Below the pieces are notes generated by a model, which saw only the letters and a program-made list of their open reading frames with translations, was not told the origin of the DNA and did no database searches. A stretch of DNA of 64,000 bases from Marinobacter halodurans (GTDB taxonomy: Bacteria > Pseudomonadota > Gammaproteobacteria > Pseudomonadales > Oleiphilaceae), in contig NZ_SJDL01000028.1 in the NCBI RefSeq assembly GCF_004327985.1, positions 1 through 64,000 on the forward strand. Direction: 5' to 3'. Within the stretch, counting starts at the first letter, position 1. Every line of letters begins with the position of its first letter. The position numbers and the translations under genes were made by a program. This document shows positions 27,678 through 37,583 of the stretch, piece after piece.

Positions 27678-28514
27678 TTACTCATCATCTTTGGCGAGTT
27701 CGCGCGCCATTTCACCGGAACGGGAGTAGGCCGCGGTGCTGGCCTTGGTGACCAGTTCGCGCAGGCCGCCATCCTCAAACGTCCTGATGGCCTGCTCGGT
27801 GGTGCCGCCGGGGGACATGACATTGCGCTTGAGCTGGGCCGGCTCGTCCGGGCCCCGGCCTGCCATTTCCGCCGCGCCGGCCATGGTCTGGATGGCCAGC
27901 TTGCGTGCCGTGGCGGCCTCGAGGCCGTTGGCCACGGCGGCGTCTTCCAGCGCTTCGAGCATCAGGAAGAAATAGGCCGGGCCACTGCCGGAGAGGGCCG
28001 TGACCGCGTGCAGCAGGTCTTCCTGCTCGACCCAGACGGCGACGCCGATGCTTTCGAAGATGGCGCTGACCGCATCACGCTGTGCCTGTTCAACGTCGTC
28101 GGTGGCATAGAGCCCCGCCGACCCCTTGCCCACCAGGGAGGGCGTATTGGGCATGACGCGGACCACCGGGAGTCCTCCGCCCAGCCAGTTGTCGAGGGTG
28201 GCGCACTCCAGCCCGGCGGCGATGGAGACCATCAGTGGGCGCGTATTCTGCACCACCGGGGCGATGTCCTGGCAGACCTGGCGCATCACCTGGGGTTTGA
28301 CAGCCAGTACGATCATGTCCGCCTGCTGGGCGCAGTGGCGGTTGTCGGTGGTCACGCTGACGCCGAAGCGCTTGCGCAGGCTCTGCAGGTGACTGTCGTC
28401 CGGGGCGCTCACCCAGATGTTCTCTGCCTTGAAGCCGTTCTCGATCATGCCGCCGATGATGGCGCTCGCCATGTTGCCGGCACCGATGAATGCGATCGTC
28501 TGGGGTTTGCTCAC
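27678..28514 (-). CDS. proC: Pyrroline-5-carboxylate reductase
   Basis: A 278-residue NAD(P)H enzyme, the last step of proline synthesis. The Rossmann motif IAFIGAGNMASAIIGGMI opens the protein; SGSGPAYFFLMLEAL and GGTTEQAI (the usual substrate loop) follow. It lies between yggS and yggT. Confidence 0.95.
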   Translation of the reverse strand: MSKPQTIAFIGAGNMASAIIGGMIENGFKAENIWVSAPDDSHLQSLRKRFGVSVTTDNRHCAQQADMIVLAVKPQVMRQVCQDIAPVVQNTRPLMVSIAAGLECATLDNWLGGGLPVVRVMPNTPSLVGKGSAGLYATDDVEQAQRDAVSAIFESIGVAVWVEQEDLLHAVTALSGSGPAYFFLMLEALEDAAVANGLEAATARKLAIQTMAGAAEMAGRGPDEPAQLKRNVMSPGGTTEQAIRTFEDGGLRELVTKASTAAYSRSGEMARELAKDDE

Positions 28515-28582
28515 GCTGGCACTCCGTCAGTCTGATGAAAGGGTTTGGAAAAATGATAACAGGTTCGTCAGCGAACCTCCGG

Positions 28583-29293
28583 TTACGTCTGTTGGGGATT
28601 CTCCCGGGCTCCGAACAGTGCGGTGCCGACCCGGACGAGGGTGGCCCCTTCGGCAATCGCGATCTCAAGATCGCCGCTCATGCCCATTGAGAGCGTGTCG
28701 AGGCCTTTGGCGTCGGGATGGGCCTGGCGCAGTCGCCCGAGCATGTCGGCCAGGGCCCGGAAACTCTGCCGCAGGCTGGCCTCCGGCTGGTCCGGATCCG
28801 GAATCGCCATCAGGCCCCGCAGGTTGAGTCCGGGGAGTTCCAGGACCGCATCGGCCAGTGCCGGAATGTCAGCCAGTGCCACCCCGGACTTGGTGTCCTC
28901 GTTATCCACGTTGACCTGCAGGCAGATGTTGAGGGGTGGCAGGCTGTCCGGACGCTGGTCACTCAGGCGGCGGGCGATCTTGAGCCGGTCGACGCTGTGG
29001 ACCCAGTCGAAGCGGGCGGCGATATCGCGCGTCTTGTTGGACTGGATCGGGCCGATGAAGTGCCATTCCAGATCGGGCAGGTCGGCCAGTGCATCCATCT
29101 TCTCCACGGCTTCCTGGAGGTAGTTTTCGCCGAACGCTTTCTGGCCGGCAGCGGCCGCCGCACGCAGGTCTTCCGGGGGTTTGCGCTTGCTTACGGCAAG
29201 CAGTCGCACACTGTCGGCAGGCCGATTTGCGGCCATTGTTGCTTTTTGTATGCGTCGGGTTACGACCCCCATATTGTCTGCTATGCTGCCCAT
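28583..29293 (-). CDS. yggS: YggS-family PLP homeostasis protein
   Basis: A 236-residue alanine racemase N-terminal-fold protein. It binds PLP through the Lys in LLAVSKRKPPEDL; FGENYLQEAVEKM, WHFIGPIQSNK and MSGDLEIAIAEGATLVRVGT are family motifs. It buffers PLP and affects amino acid pools. The RBS gaggg precedes ATG 29293. It is divergent from pilT, 140 bp apart. Confidence 0.93.
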   Translation of the reverse strand: MGSIADNMGVVTRRIQKATMAANRPADSVRLLAVSKRKPPEDLRAAAAAGQKAFGENYLQEAVEKMDALADLPDLEWHFIGPIQSNKTRDIAARFDWVHSVDRLKIARRLSDQRPDSLPPLNICLQVNVDNEDTKSGVALADIPALADAVLELPGLNLRGLMAIPDPDQPEASLRQSFRALADMLGRLRQAHPDAKGLDTLSMGMSGDLEIAIAEGATLVRVGTALFGARENPQQT

Positions 29294-29433
29294 TTGGAAC
29301 CCTCTGGTCGAAACTGGCGTCCATTCTGGCTTGGTCCATGCCGCGACACAAGGCGCAGGCCCCTGGTCGGAAGCCGGACGCGCGACCCCGGAAGAACAGA
29401 CAGAATCAAGAAAGAGCCTCCCGAGGAATTCTG

Positions 29434-30468
29434 ATGGATATTACTGAATTGTTGGCCTTTTCGGCAAAACAGGGCGCGTCCGACCTGCACCTGTCCGCCG
29501 GTCTGCCTCCCATGATCCGCGTTGACGGGGACGTGCGCCGGATCAACCTGCCTCCGATGGAGCACAAGGAGGTCCATTCGCTGATCTATGACATCATGAA
29601 TGACAAGCAGCGAAAGGATTACGAAGAATTCCTCGAGACCGATTTCTCCTTTGAAGTGCCTGGTGTCGCCCGTTTCCGGGTCAACGCCTTCAACCAGAAC
29701 CGCGGTTCCGGTGCGGTGTTCCGGACCATTCCTTCCAAGGTCCTGACCATGGAGGACCTGGGGATGGGGCAGGTGTTCAAGGATGTGGCCTCGGTGCCGC
29801 GCGGGCTGGTACTGGTGACCGGGCCGACCGGTTCCGGTAAGTCCACCACGCTGGCGGCCATGCTTGATTACATCAACGACAGCCGCTACGAGCACGTCCT
29901 CACCATCGAGGACCCCATCGAATTCGTGCACGAATCCAAGAAGTGCCTGGTCAACCAGCGGGAAGTCCACCGCGACACCCTGGGCTTCAACGAGGCATTG
30001 CGCTCGGCCCTGCGGGAAGACCCCGACATCATCCTGGTGGGTGAGCTGCGGGACCTGGAAACCATTCGCCTGGCCCTGACCGCCGCCGAAACCGGCCACC
30101 TGGTCTTCGGCACGCTGCACACCACCTCCGCGGCCAAGACCATCGACCGGATCGTTGACGTGTTCCCGGCGGAAGAGAAATCCATGGTCCGTTCGATGCT
30201 CTCGGAATCCCTGCAGGCGGTTATCTCGCAGACGCTGATGAAGAAGGTCGGCGGCGGCCGGGTGGCGGCCCACGAGATCATGATCGGTACCTCGGCCATC
30301 CGTAACCTGATCCGCGAGGACAAGGTGGCCCAGATGTACTCAGCCATCCAGACCGGGGGTTCGCTGGGCATGCAGACCCTCGACCAGTGCCTGCAGCGGA
30401 TGTTGCAAAAAGGGCTGATCTCCCGGGAAGCAGCCCGGGCCAAGGCCAAGATACCGGACAATTTCTGA
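29434..30468 (+). CDS. pilT: Type IV pilus retraction ATPase PilT
   Basis: A 344-residue secretion ATPase that powers pilus retraction and twitching. Walker A is GPTGSGKS, the His box is FGTLHTTSAAKTIDRIVDVF, and the AIRNLIRE retraction motif is at SAIRNLIRED. The start at 29434 has gagga upstream. It is followed 62 bp later by pilU. The divergent yggS next to pilT is the conserved pattern. Confidence 0.96.
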   Translation: MDITELLAFSAKQGASDLHLSAGLPPMIRVDGDVRRINLPPMEHKEVHSLIYDIMNDKQRKDYEEFLETDFSFEVPGVARFRVNAFNQNRGSGAVFRTIPSKVLTMEDLGMGQVFKDVASVPRGLVLVTGPTGSGKSTTLAAMLDYINDSRYEHVLTIEDPIEFVHESKKCLVNQREVHRDTLGFNEALRSALREDPDIILVGELRDLETIRLALTAAETGHLVFGTLHTTSAAKTIDRIVDVFPAEEKSMVRSMLSESLQAVISQTLMKKVGGGRVAAHEIMIGTSAIRNLIREDKVAQMYSAIQTGGSLGMQTLDQCLQRMLQKGLISREAARAKAKIPDNF

Positions 30469-30530
30469 TGAGGCCGGCGCCGTTCGCGCTGGCGTCGCCT
30501 GCATACGGATCTGGAACAGACAGGTGAAAC

Positions 30531-31652
30531 ATGGAATTTGAGAAACTGCTGCGGCTGATGGTGGAAAAAGGGGGCTCCGACCTCTTTATTACGGCCGGCG
30601 TGCCGCCCAGCATGAAGGTCAATGGCAAGGTGTTGCCGGTGACCAAGAACGCGTTGACGCCAGAGCAGACCCGCGAGCTGGTCTATGGCTCGATGAATGA
30701 CAGGCAGCGTGCCGAGTTCGAGGAATCCCACGAGTGTAACTTCGCCATCAGTGCCCGTGGGATCGGGCGGTTCCGGGTCAGCGCCTTCTTCCAGCGCAAC
30801 CTGTGCGGCATGGTGCTGCGGCGGATCGAGGTCAAGATTCCCCAGATCGACGACCTGTCCCTGCCCGATGTCATCAAGGACCTGGCGATGACCAAGCGGG
30901 GCCTGATTATCTTCGTGGGGGCGACCGGCACCGGTAAGTCCACGTCGCTGGCGGCCATGATCGGCCACCGTAACCGCAATTCCCGCGGGCACATCATATC
31001 CATCGAGGATCCGATCGAATTCGTGCACCAGCACCAGGGCTGTATCGTGACCCAGCGCGAGGTGGGGATCGATACCGAGAGCTTCGAAGTGGCCCTGAAG
31101 AATACGCTGCGACAGGCGCCGGACGTGATCCTGATCGGGGAGGTGCGGACCAAGCAGACCATGGAGTACGCCGTCCAGTTCGCCGAGACCGGCCACTTGT
31201 GCCTGGCTACCCTGCACGCCAACAACGCCAACCAGGCGCTGGACCGGATTATCCAGTTCTTCAGCCCCGAACAGCACAACCAGATCTGGATGGACCTGTC
31301 CCTGAACCTCAAGGCCATTGTCGCCCAGCAGTTGATTCCCACGCCGGACGGCAAGGGGCGCCGCGCGGTCATCGAAGTGCTGATCAACTCCCCGCTGGCC
31401 CAGGACCTGATCCGCAAGGGGGAAGTCCACAAGCTCAAGGAATTGATGGCCAAGTCCAACGAGTCCGGTATGCAGACCTTCGACCAGGCCCTGTATCGCC
31501 TGTACGCCGAGGGGGGGATCACCTACGAGGACGCCCTGGCCCACGCCGACTCCGCCAACGACCTGCGCCTGATGATCAAGCTGGGTGCCGACGCGGTCGG
31601 CTCGGACAAGCTTTCATCCACCGTCGACAAGCTGTCGATCCAGGACGATTGA
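30531..31652 (+). CDS. pilU: PilT-dependent retraction ATPase PilU
   Basis: A 373-residue paralogue of PilT. Walker A is GATGTGKS, and LATLHANNANQALDRIIQFF is its His box. PilU assists PilT in force-demanding retraction. The C-terminal 30 residues extend past PilT with a charged tail. Confidence 0.95.
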   Translation: MEFEKLLRLMVEKGGSDLFITAGVPPSMKVNGKVLPVTKNALTPEQTRELVYGSMNDRQRAEFEESHECNFAISARGIGRFRVSAFFQRNLCGMVLRRIEVKIPQIDDLSLPDVIKDLAMTKRGLIIFVGATGTGKSTSLAAMIGHRNRNSRGHIISIEDPIEFVHQHQGCIVTQREVGIDTESFEVALKNTLRQAPDVILIGEVRTKQTMEYAVQFAETGHLCLATLHANNANQALDRIIQFFSPEQHNQIWMDLSLNLKAIVAQQLIPTPDGKGRRAVIEVLINSPLAQDLIRKGEVHKLKELMAKSNESGMQTFDQALYRLYAEGGITYEDALAHADSANDLRLMIKLGADAVGSDKLSSTVDKLSIQDD

Positions 31653-31658
31653 GCCATG

Positions 31659-31680
31659 GGTGAGGGCTTCGGCCCTCACC
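31659..31680 (+). terminator. Hairpin after pilU
   Basis: GGTGAGGGC and GCCCTCACC form a perfect 9-bp stem closed by a UUCG tetraloop, 6 bp after the pilU stop. The U-run is missing, so it may protect the mRNA 3' end or act with Rho. Confidence 0.6.
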
Positions 31681-31952
31681 GCCGGCTTGCCTGTCGTTCG
31701 CCCTGGGTATAAATGTGCCGCTAACGAAGGCACTGTCTTTTTCTTCAAGTTGTTGTTAAAGCTAATAAATGTCGTCGCAAATGGGTCATCTTGGCATTTG
31801 AGGGCAGTCTGGCCCGGTGCGTATACTCGCGGCCTCGGTGATGTGCCCGGAGTACACCGGTGCTGTGGCAGTTGCCCATCCTTCGGGATGAGCGATTCAA
31901 GGCGTTGGTCGAAACGGCCATTTCCAGGTCCACAGGCGGAGAGATAATAACC
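31681..31952 (+). promoter_or_regulatory. fadL upstream region
   Basis: About 270 bp without a gene. It has an AT-rich patch (31735-31790) and a TATACT box near 31821 that may be a -10 element; a matching -35 is not obvious. The fadL RBS ggagag sits just before its ATG. Confidence 0.35.
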
Positions 31953-33311
31953 ATGCGAAACAACAATACCTTGTCACGCGCCATTCTGGCGTCTGTCCTA
32001 TGCGGTCCCGGTGCTGTCATGGCAGGGGGCTTTTCCCTGAACGAGCAGAGTGCCAGCGCCATGGGCGTGGCCAATGCCGGTACGGCGGCCAACCCTGAAA
32101 ATGCCACCACCGTCTTCTTCAATCCGGCCGGTATGAGCCAGTTGTCCGGGACCAACGTGTCCTTCGGTGCAGCGGTTCTGGATATCGATGCGGAAGTGAA
32201 GGACGGCAAAGCGAGCGCCACGAACAATGTCGGTGCGCCGGTCAGCGGCGGCGACGGTGGCGATATCGCCGACCCGGCCGTCCTGCCCAACATTTTCGTC
32301 ACCCACGAGGTGAACGATACGGTCGATGTGGGTATCGGCCTGCACGCGCCCTACGGCCTGAAAGCCGATTACGATGACGACTTCGTCGGCCGCTATTTTG
32401 CCGACAAGACCGAGCTGACCGCCATCGCCCTGAGCCCGTCCATTGCCGTCAACAATGGCGAAGGTTTCTCCATGGGGATTGGCGTCAACATCATCTACGC
32501 CAAGGGCCGGCTGACCAAGTTCCAGGACTACAGCAACTTCGGTCTGCCCCAGGAAGGTTACTTTGATACGGAAGGCGATGACATTGGCGCGACCGTCAGC
32601 TTTGGCCTGCTGTATGAGCTGACGGACCGTACCCAGATCGGCCTGTCCGGCCAGACCGGCACCACGCTGAATCTGGAAGGTGACGCCACGCTGACCAACT
32701 TCCCGCAGGTGACCTCCAGTGGCGTCAATCTGGTGACGGCAAAAGAGGACGCCAACGTCCCGCTGGAGATTCCCGAGAGCCTGACCTTCGGTATCCGGCA
32801 TCGGTTGACCGACACGGTGACGCTGTTGGCCGGCGCCACCTGGGCCAAGTGGAGCCGCTTCGAGGCCCTGGATGTCGAGAGCGGTGAGGACGGTGGTACC
32901 ATCTCCGCCGTGGGTGGACCCAAATACGGCGATGACGACCTGATCGGGCACGTCTCCGAGAACTGGAACGACACCTGGCAGGTGAATGTCGGTGCGATCT
33001 GGCAGGCGACTCCGGCCTGGGCCTTCAAGGCGGGTTATGCCTACGATGAGTCGCCGGTCAACGAGAACTACCGTACCGCGCGTATTCCGTCCAATGACCG
33101 CCAGTGGCTGACCCTGGGTACCCAGTGGAACGATGCCCCGAGTGGCTGGACGGTCGACGTGGCTGCCGGTGTCCTGCTGTTCGACGATGTGGACGTCAAC
33201 GAGCGGGAGTACACCGTGGATGACGAGCCGGTGGGCAATGCCGCCAGCTATTCCGGGACCTACGAGCTGAGCGCCTGGAGCGCCGGTGTCCAGGTCAGCA
33301 AGGCCTTCTGA
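31953..33311 (+). CDS. fadL: Outer-membrane long-chain fatty acid transporter FadL family
   Basis: A 452-residue outer-membrane beta-barrel. The signal peptide ends near VMAGG and the mature N-terminus GGFSLNEQSASAMGVANAG is the FadL hatch motif. NPAGMSQLSG follows. The C-terminus ends in a Phe, as barrel proteins do. It imports long-chain fatty acids or hydrophobic compounds such as alkanes. ggagag fixes ATG 31953. Confidence 0.9.
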   Translation: MRNNNTLSRAILASVLCGPGAVMAGGFSLNEQSASAMGVANAGTAANPENATTVFFNPAGMSQLSGTNVSFGAAVLDIDAEVKDGKASATNNVGAPVSGGDGGDIADPAVLPNIFVTHEVNDTVDVGIGLHAPYGLKADYDDDFVGRYFADKTELTAIALSPSIAVNNGEGFSMGIGVNIIYAKGRLTKFQDYSNFGLPQEGYFDTEGDDIGATVSFGLLYELTDRTQIGLSGQTGTTLNLEGDATLTNFPQVTSSGVNLVTAKEDANVPLEIPESLTFGIRHRLTDTVTLLAGATWAKWSRFEALDVESGEDGGTISAVGGPKYGDDDLIGHVSENWNDTWQVNVGAIWQATPAWAFKAGYAYDESPVNENYRTARIPSNDRQWLTLGTQWNDAPSGWTVDVAAGVLLFDDVDVNEREYTVDDEPVGNAASYSGTYELSAWSAGVQVSKAF

Positions 33312-33331
33312 TCCACGTCGCCTGACAGGGA

Positions 33332-33356
33332 AGCGGGCCGCCCGGCCCGCTTTCTT
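33332..33356 (+). terminator. Terminator after fadL
   Basis: AGCGGGCC (33332-33339) pairs with GGCCCGCT (33344-33351), with a GCCC loop and TTCTTT after it. Confidence 0.8.
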
Positions 33357-33428
33357 TCCATTCTCCCCCGCTTAACCCACGCGCGCCTGACCGCTATACT
33401 CGGGGGCCTTTCGTTTTCCGGGTGAATC

Positions 33429-34394
33429 GTGCGGTATTCAAGTCTCTGGCTGCCATGCCTGCTGGTCCTCAATCTGTTGCTCTTTGGTCTCGCCCTGGGC
33501 TGGGGGTCGGCGACCTTCGACCCGGTTTCGGTACTCACCGGTCACGCACCGGAATGGCAGTCCGCCATACTGTATGACCTGCGCCTGCCCCGGGCCGTGG
33601 CCGCCTTTGTGGTGGGGGGCATGCTGGCGCTGGCCGGCGTGTTGATGCAGGTGCTGCTGCGCAATCCGTTGGCAGAACCCTATGTGCTGGGGATTTCCGG
33701 CGGTGCGGCGGTCGCGGCGCTGGGCGCGATTACCCTGGGCTTGCAGGCCTGGTGGGTCTCTGGCAGTGCGTTCCTGGGGAGTCTGGCCAGCATGTTGCTC
33801 GTATTCCTGCTCGGTGGCGGCCGGGGGTATGGCCGGGGAGACCGGCTCCTGCTCACCGGCGTGGTGATTGCCGCCGGCTGGGGTGCCTGCATCAGTCTGT
33901 TGCTGGTGCTCGGGCCGGATCAGTCGCTGCGCGGTATGCTGTTCTGGCTGATGGGGGACCTGTCCCGGCCGGTTGCGCCCTGGTGGGGGCTGCCGGTGCT
34001 GGCGCTGGCGTTGCTGGCGGCGTGGGTGATGGCCCCGGCGCTGGATCTGCTGGCCCGTGGTGACGACCAGGCGGCGGTGTTGGGGGTGGAAATCCATCGC
34101 CTGCGGGCGGTCTGCTACATTACCGCCTCGTTCCTGACCGCCTGCGCGGTCACCCTGGCCGGACCCATCGGGTTTGTCGGACTGGTGGTGCCGCACCTGA
34201 TGCGCCAGTGGCTGGGAGCGGGGCATCGTCGCCTGGTGCCGGCCAGCCTGCTGGCGGGCGGTGCGCTGTTGATGCTGGCCGACACCTTTGCCAGGACCCT
34301 GATCGCGCCGCGGCAGTTGCCCGTGGGGGTACTCACCGCCGCGGTCGGCGTGCCGCTGTTTCTCTACCTGCTGCGTCGCCGGGGGGAGGGCTGA
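33429..34394 (+). CDS. btuC: Vitamin B12 / iron-siderophore ABC permease, BtuC-like
   Basis: A 321-residue FecCD/BtuC permease with about 9-10 membrane helices. GFVGLVVPHLMRQWLG is the conserved cytoplasmic loop that contacts the ATPase. The start is a GTG at 33429. The link to btuD and a cobalamin riboswitch-controlled btuB indicates B12 as the substrate. The periplasmic binding protein (BtuF) is not in this cluster. Confidence 0.88.
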   Translation: MRYSSLWLPCLLVLNLLLFGLALGWGSATFDPVSVLTGHAPEWQSAILYDLRLPRAVAAFVVGGMLALAGVLMQVLLRNPLAEPYVLGISGGAAVAALGAITLGLQAWWVSGSAFLGSLASMLLVFLLGGGRGYGRGDRLLLTGVVIAAGWGACISLLLVLGPDQSLRGMLFWLMGDLSRPVAPWWGLPVLALALLAAWVMAPALDLLARGDDQAAVLGVEIHRLRAVCYITASFLTACAVTLAGPIGFVGLVVPHLMRQWLGAGHRRLVPASLLAGGALLMLADTFARTLIAPRQLPVGVLTAAVGVPLFLYLLRRRGEG

Positions 34395-35177
34395 ATGGCG
34401 TCACTGCAACTGGATGCGCTGACCTTTGGTCGAGCCGGGCAGGCGTTGGCCGAACCGCTGGACCTGCGGGCCGAAGCCGGTGAAGTCTGGGCCGTGCTGG
34501 GGGAAAACGGCGTGGGCAAGTCGTCGCTGTTGCTGACGCTGGCGGGCCTGTTGCCGGCGGTCGCCGGCCGGGTCTGCGTCGATGGCGTCGATATCCGGCG
34601 CTGCCCGCGCAAGCTGCTGGCCCGCCGTATCGGGCTCCTGTTGCAGCAGGCCTGGCTGGATTTCCCGTTTACCGTCACCGAAGCCGTCAGCGCGGGACGC
34701 TATGCCCATCGCCAGGGCTGGCAGGCGCTGGGGCGATCCGATACGCCGTTCATCCAATCGGCCATCCAGTCTTGCGGGTTGGAGGCGCTCGCCGAGGTGC
34801 GGGTGGATCGATTGTCCGGGGGCGAGCAACGTCGGGTTGCCCTGGCAACACTGCTGGCCCAGGACCCCGGGGTCCTGCTGCTGGACGAGCCGGCCAATCA
34901 CCTGGACCTGCGTCACCAGGCGCGTCTCATGGCGCAGGTTCAGCGCCTGGCCCATGAGTCCCGGCGGCTGGTCTTCATGTCGGTGCACGATATCAACCTG
35001 GCAGCGCGCCACGCGGACCGCGTGTTGTTGCTCTATCCCGACGGCGGGCACGATGCCGGGCCGGCATCCGCCATGTTGAGCGAAGACCGGCTGGCCCGGG
35101 TGTTCAACCATCCCGTCGAGCGGGTGGGTGAGGGCGCGCGGGCACTCTGGGTTCCGCGATCGGCGTCATCGTCATGA
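34395..35177 (+). CDS. btuD: ABC transporter ATP-binding protein, BtuD-like
   Basis: A 260-residue ATPase. Walker A is GENGVGKSS, the signature is LSGGEQRRVALA, Walker B is VLLLDEPANHLDL, and the switch His is in SVHDINLAARHADRV. Its ATG directly abuts the btuC TGA with no gap, implying tight coupling. Confidence 0.9.
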   Translation: MASLQLDALTFGRAGQALAEPLDLRAEAGEVWAVLGENGVGKSSLLLTLAGLLPAVAGRVCVDGVDIRRCPRKLLARRIGLLLQQAWLDFPFTVTEAVSAGRYAHRQGWQALGRSDTPFIQSAIQSCGLEALAEVRVDRLSGGEQRRVALATLLAQDPGVLLLDEPANHLDLRHQARLMAQVQRLAHESRRLVFMSVHDINLAARHADRVLLLYPDGGHDAGPASAMLSEDRLARVFNHPVERVGEGARALWVPRSASSS

Positions 35178-35419
35178 GCCGGCGATCCTTCAGGCCGGCA
35201 CCTCTCGTCCTGGCATAAGCCAAAATTGTGCTGGAAGCCAACCGTTTGTTCTGCAAGGACTATTCTTTTCCAGCTCGTTGCGGAATGTACCGGAATATCG
35301 CGTCTTTCCCGGAATAGGCACATCAATAGGGGCTGCCCCCGCGATTGACCTGGGACCGATCTGGGCATAGAGTGCCCGGCAGTAAAGATGACAGAGCTGT
35401 CATCCTGAACAGTCATGCA

Positions 35420-35592
35420 GGCGGTGCTCGCACAGCGAGTGAAACGGGAACCTGGTGCAATCCCAGGGCTGCCCCCGCAACGGTAAATGGTCACAACAGG
35501 TGCATGGCCACTGGATCCTGCGATCCGGGAAGGCGTACCTGTTCTCCAGTTCGACTGGACTGCCATGAGCCCGGAGACCGGCCGTCTGCACA
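35420..35592 (+). promoter_or_regulatory. Cobalamin riboswitch upstream of btuB
   Basis: The conserved AdoCbl riboswitch blocks occur in order: GGTGCTCGCA near 35423, GAAACGGGAACCTGGTGCAA, CCAGGGCTGCCCCCGCAACG, GGTAAATGG, GCCACTGGATCC, GGGAAGGC, and the box TGAGCCCGGAGACCGGCC near 35565. The element ends about 150 bp before the btuB start, leaving room for an expression platform. It should lower btuB expression when cobalamin is high. Confidence 0.95.
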
Positions 35593-35739
35593 GTGCGGTG
35601 CTTCCTGGGAAGCGCTGCGCGTCGCAACGGTGTAGCGGAGGGCTTCACCGGTGGTCCCTCCAGCCTGCCGTCTGTCGGAACCGCTCCCGCCCTCTTCTCA
35701 CCGGGTACTCCTTATTCTTTCTGTTGAGGGCGCACACCC

Positions 35740-37536
35740 GTGAGAATGCAATCAAAACTGACCCTGGGGCTGCTGGTTGGCTGCCTGACCCCCGGTCTTT
35801 ACGCTGAAACCCTGGATCCCATCGTCGTCACGCCGACACGGACGGCGCAGACCGTGGACGAAACCAATGCGTCGGTGACCGTGATCAGCCGGGAGGACAT
35901 CGAGCGCAGTACCGCGGCATCGATCCAGGATATCCTGCGATCCGTGCCCGGGGTTTCCGTGACCGACACCGGCGGGCCGGGCAAGCAGTCCAGCGTCTTT
36001 ATCCGCGGTTCCAACTCCGATCATGTCCTGGTGCTGGTGGATGGTATGAAGGTCGGCGGTGCCACGGCCGGTACCGCGCAGTTGGAGAATATCCCGCTGG
36101 CCCTGGTGGATCACATCGAAGTGGTCCGCGGCCCGCGTTCCAGTCTGTATGGATCGGAAGCCATCGGCGGTGTGATCCAGATCTTTACGCGCCGCGGTAC
36201 CCTGGAACCGGAAGCGATTTCCGAAGTCAGTGCCGGTAACCATGGCGCTGCCCGCCTTACGCAGCATTTCTCCGGCACCGCCGGGGACACGCGCTACAGC
36301 CTGTCCGCCTCGATGTACGACACCGACGGGGTGGATTCCCAGCCGGCGAGCAACCAGCGCGATGAGGATGGCTTCAACAGCAAGTCGGTTAGCGCCAGCC
36401 TCGACCAGCGGGTGAGCGATAATCTGTCACTCGGTCTGAATGTGATGCACGCCCAGGGTGAAAACGACTACGACAGCATCTACGGCACCAGCGATGAGCG
36501 TTACTGGAATGAATTCATCCAGCAGTCGGGCCGGGTCTTTGCCGACTACTCGGTAACGGACCGGATCAGTCTGCGTGCCCAGGTGGGATTCGGTCGTGAG
36601 ACCAACGAAAACCACATCAACCTGGCGCCCTTCTACGACTACGAAACGAAACGTCAGCAGTACCTGTTGCAAAGCGATATCGAGCTGACGGACTACCAAC
36701 TGCTGACGCTGGGCGTCGAGCGCATCGACGAATCCGTGGACGCGTCGACCGATTACACCGAGGACGCCCGCTATAACAACGCCGTGTTTGCCCAATGGCA
36801 GACGTTGAACCAGCCGCTGCATATCGAGGCCTCCGCCCGCTACGACGACAATGAGGCGTATGGAGAGGAAACCACCGGTGCACTGTCCGTAGGCTATATG
36901 CTGAGCGAAGTGGTCATGCCCTACGTCAGCTATGGGACTGGCTTCAAGGCGCCGAATTTCAACGATCTGTATTCGCCGTTCGGGGCCAACCCGGACCTGG
37001 AAGCGGAAACCTCGGAAACCTACGAAGTGGGTATGAAGGGCAGTGCCGGACGCCTGACGTATGAGCTGGCGTTTTACCGCACCAACTTCGACGACCTGGT
37101 GGTGCTGGACCCGATGTATATCCCCTACAACGTGGGGCAGGCGACGGCGAAAGGTTCCGAACTCAGCCTGGCCTACACCGGCATCGACTGGTCACTGGAA
37201 GCGGGTGCCGGTTACACCCGCGCCACGGATGACGACACCGGCGACCAATTGGGGCGTCGTCCCAAGTGGAATGGCCGGCTGGCGGGCACCCGCACCTTTG
37301 GCCCGGCGGAGGTGAGCCTGGAGTTACTGGGCCGTTCCGATTCCATCGATACCGCGGCCGGCGATGCCCACCTTCCGGGCTACGTGATGGCCAACCTGAC
37401 CCTGGGCTATGCGGCGACAGACTCCCTGGACCTGGGCCTGAAAGTCAGCAACCTGCTGGATCAGGAAGCCGTCACTGCCTACGGCTATGCCGGGCAGACC
37501 CGCCAGGTACTGGCGAGCCTGCGCTATACCTACTAG
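35740..37536 (+). CDS. btuB: TonB-dependent vitamin B12 receptor BtuB
   Basis: A 598-residue outer-membrane receptor. A signal peptide ends near LYAE, followed by the TonB box-like LDPIVVTPTRT, a plug domain (IQDILRSVPGVSVTDTGG, FIRGSNSDHVLVLVDG, VRGPRSSLYGSEAIGG) and a 22-strand barrel ending in an aromatic Tyr. The start is GTG 35740 or ATG 35746. The riboswitch upstream confirms cobalamin as the ligand class. Confidence 0.93.
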   Translation: MRMQSKLTLGLLVGCLTPGLYAETLDPIVVTPTRTAQTVDETNASVTVISREDIERSTAASIQDILRSVPGVSVTDTGGPGKQSSVFIRGSNSDHVLVLVDGMKVGGATAGTAQLENIPLALVDHIEVVRGPRSSLYGSEAIGGVIQIFTRRGTLEPEAISEVSAGNHGAARLTQHFSGTAGDTRYSLSASMYDTDGVDSQPASNQRDEDGFNSKSVSASLDQRVSDNLSLGLNVMHAQGENDYDSIYGTSDERYWNEFIQQSGRVFADYSVTDRISLRAQVGFGRETNENHINLAPFYDYETKRQQYLLQSDIELTDYQLLTLGVERIDESVDASTDYTEDARYNNAVFAQWQTLNQPLHIEASARYDDNEAYGEETTGALSVGYMLSEVVMPYVSYGTGFKAPNFNDLYSPFGANPDLEAETSETYEVGMKGSAGRLTYELAFYRTNFDDLVVLDPMYIPYNVGQATAKGSELSLAYTGIDWSLEAGAGYTRATDDDTGDQLGRRPKWNGRLAGTRTFGPAEVSLELLGRSDSIDTAAGDAHLPGYVMANLTLGYAATDSLDLGLKVSNLLDQEAVTAYGYAGQTRQVLASLRYTY

Positions 37537-37556
37537 TTGGCCCTGTTGGTGGACAC

Positions 37557-37583
37557 GGGATGAGGTCTAGTGCGCCTCATCCC
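37557..37583. terminator. Shared hairpin between btuB and polA
   Basis: GGGATGAGG (37557-37565) and CCTCATCCC (37575-37583) form a perfect 9-bp inverted repeat. It overlaps the last codons of polA and lies 20 bp after btuB. There is no strong U-run on either strand. Confidence 0.45.

Noticed and set aside
29089-29433. N-terminal extension of pilT.
   Set aside because: It would lie over the divergent yggS gene; PilT proteins begin at the ATG 29434.
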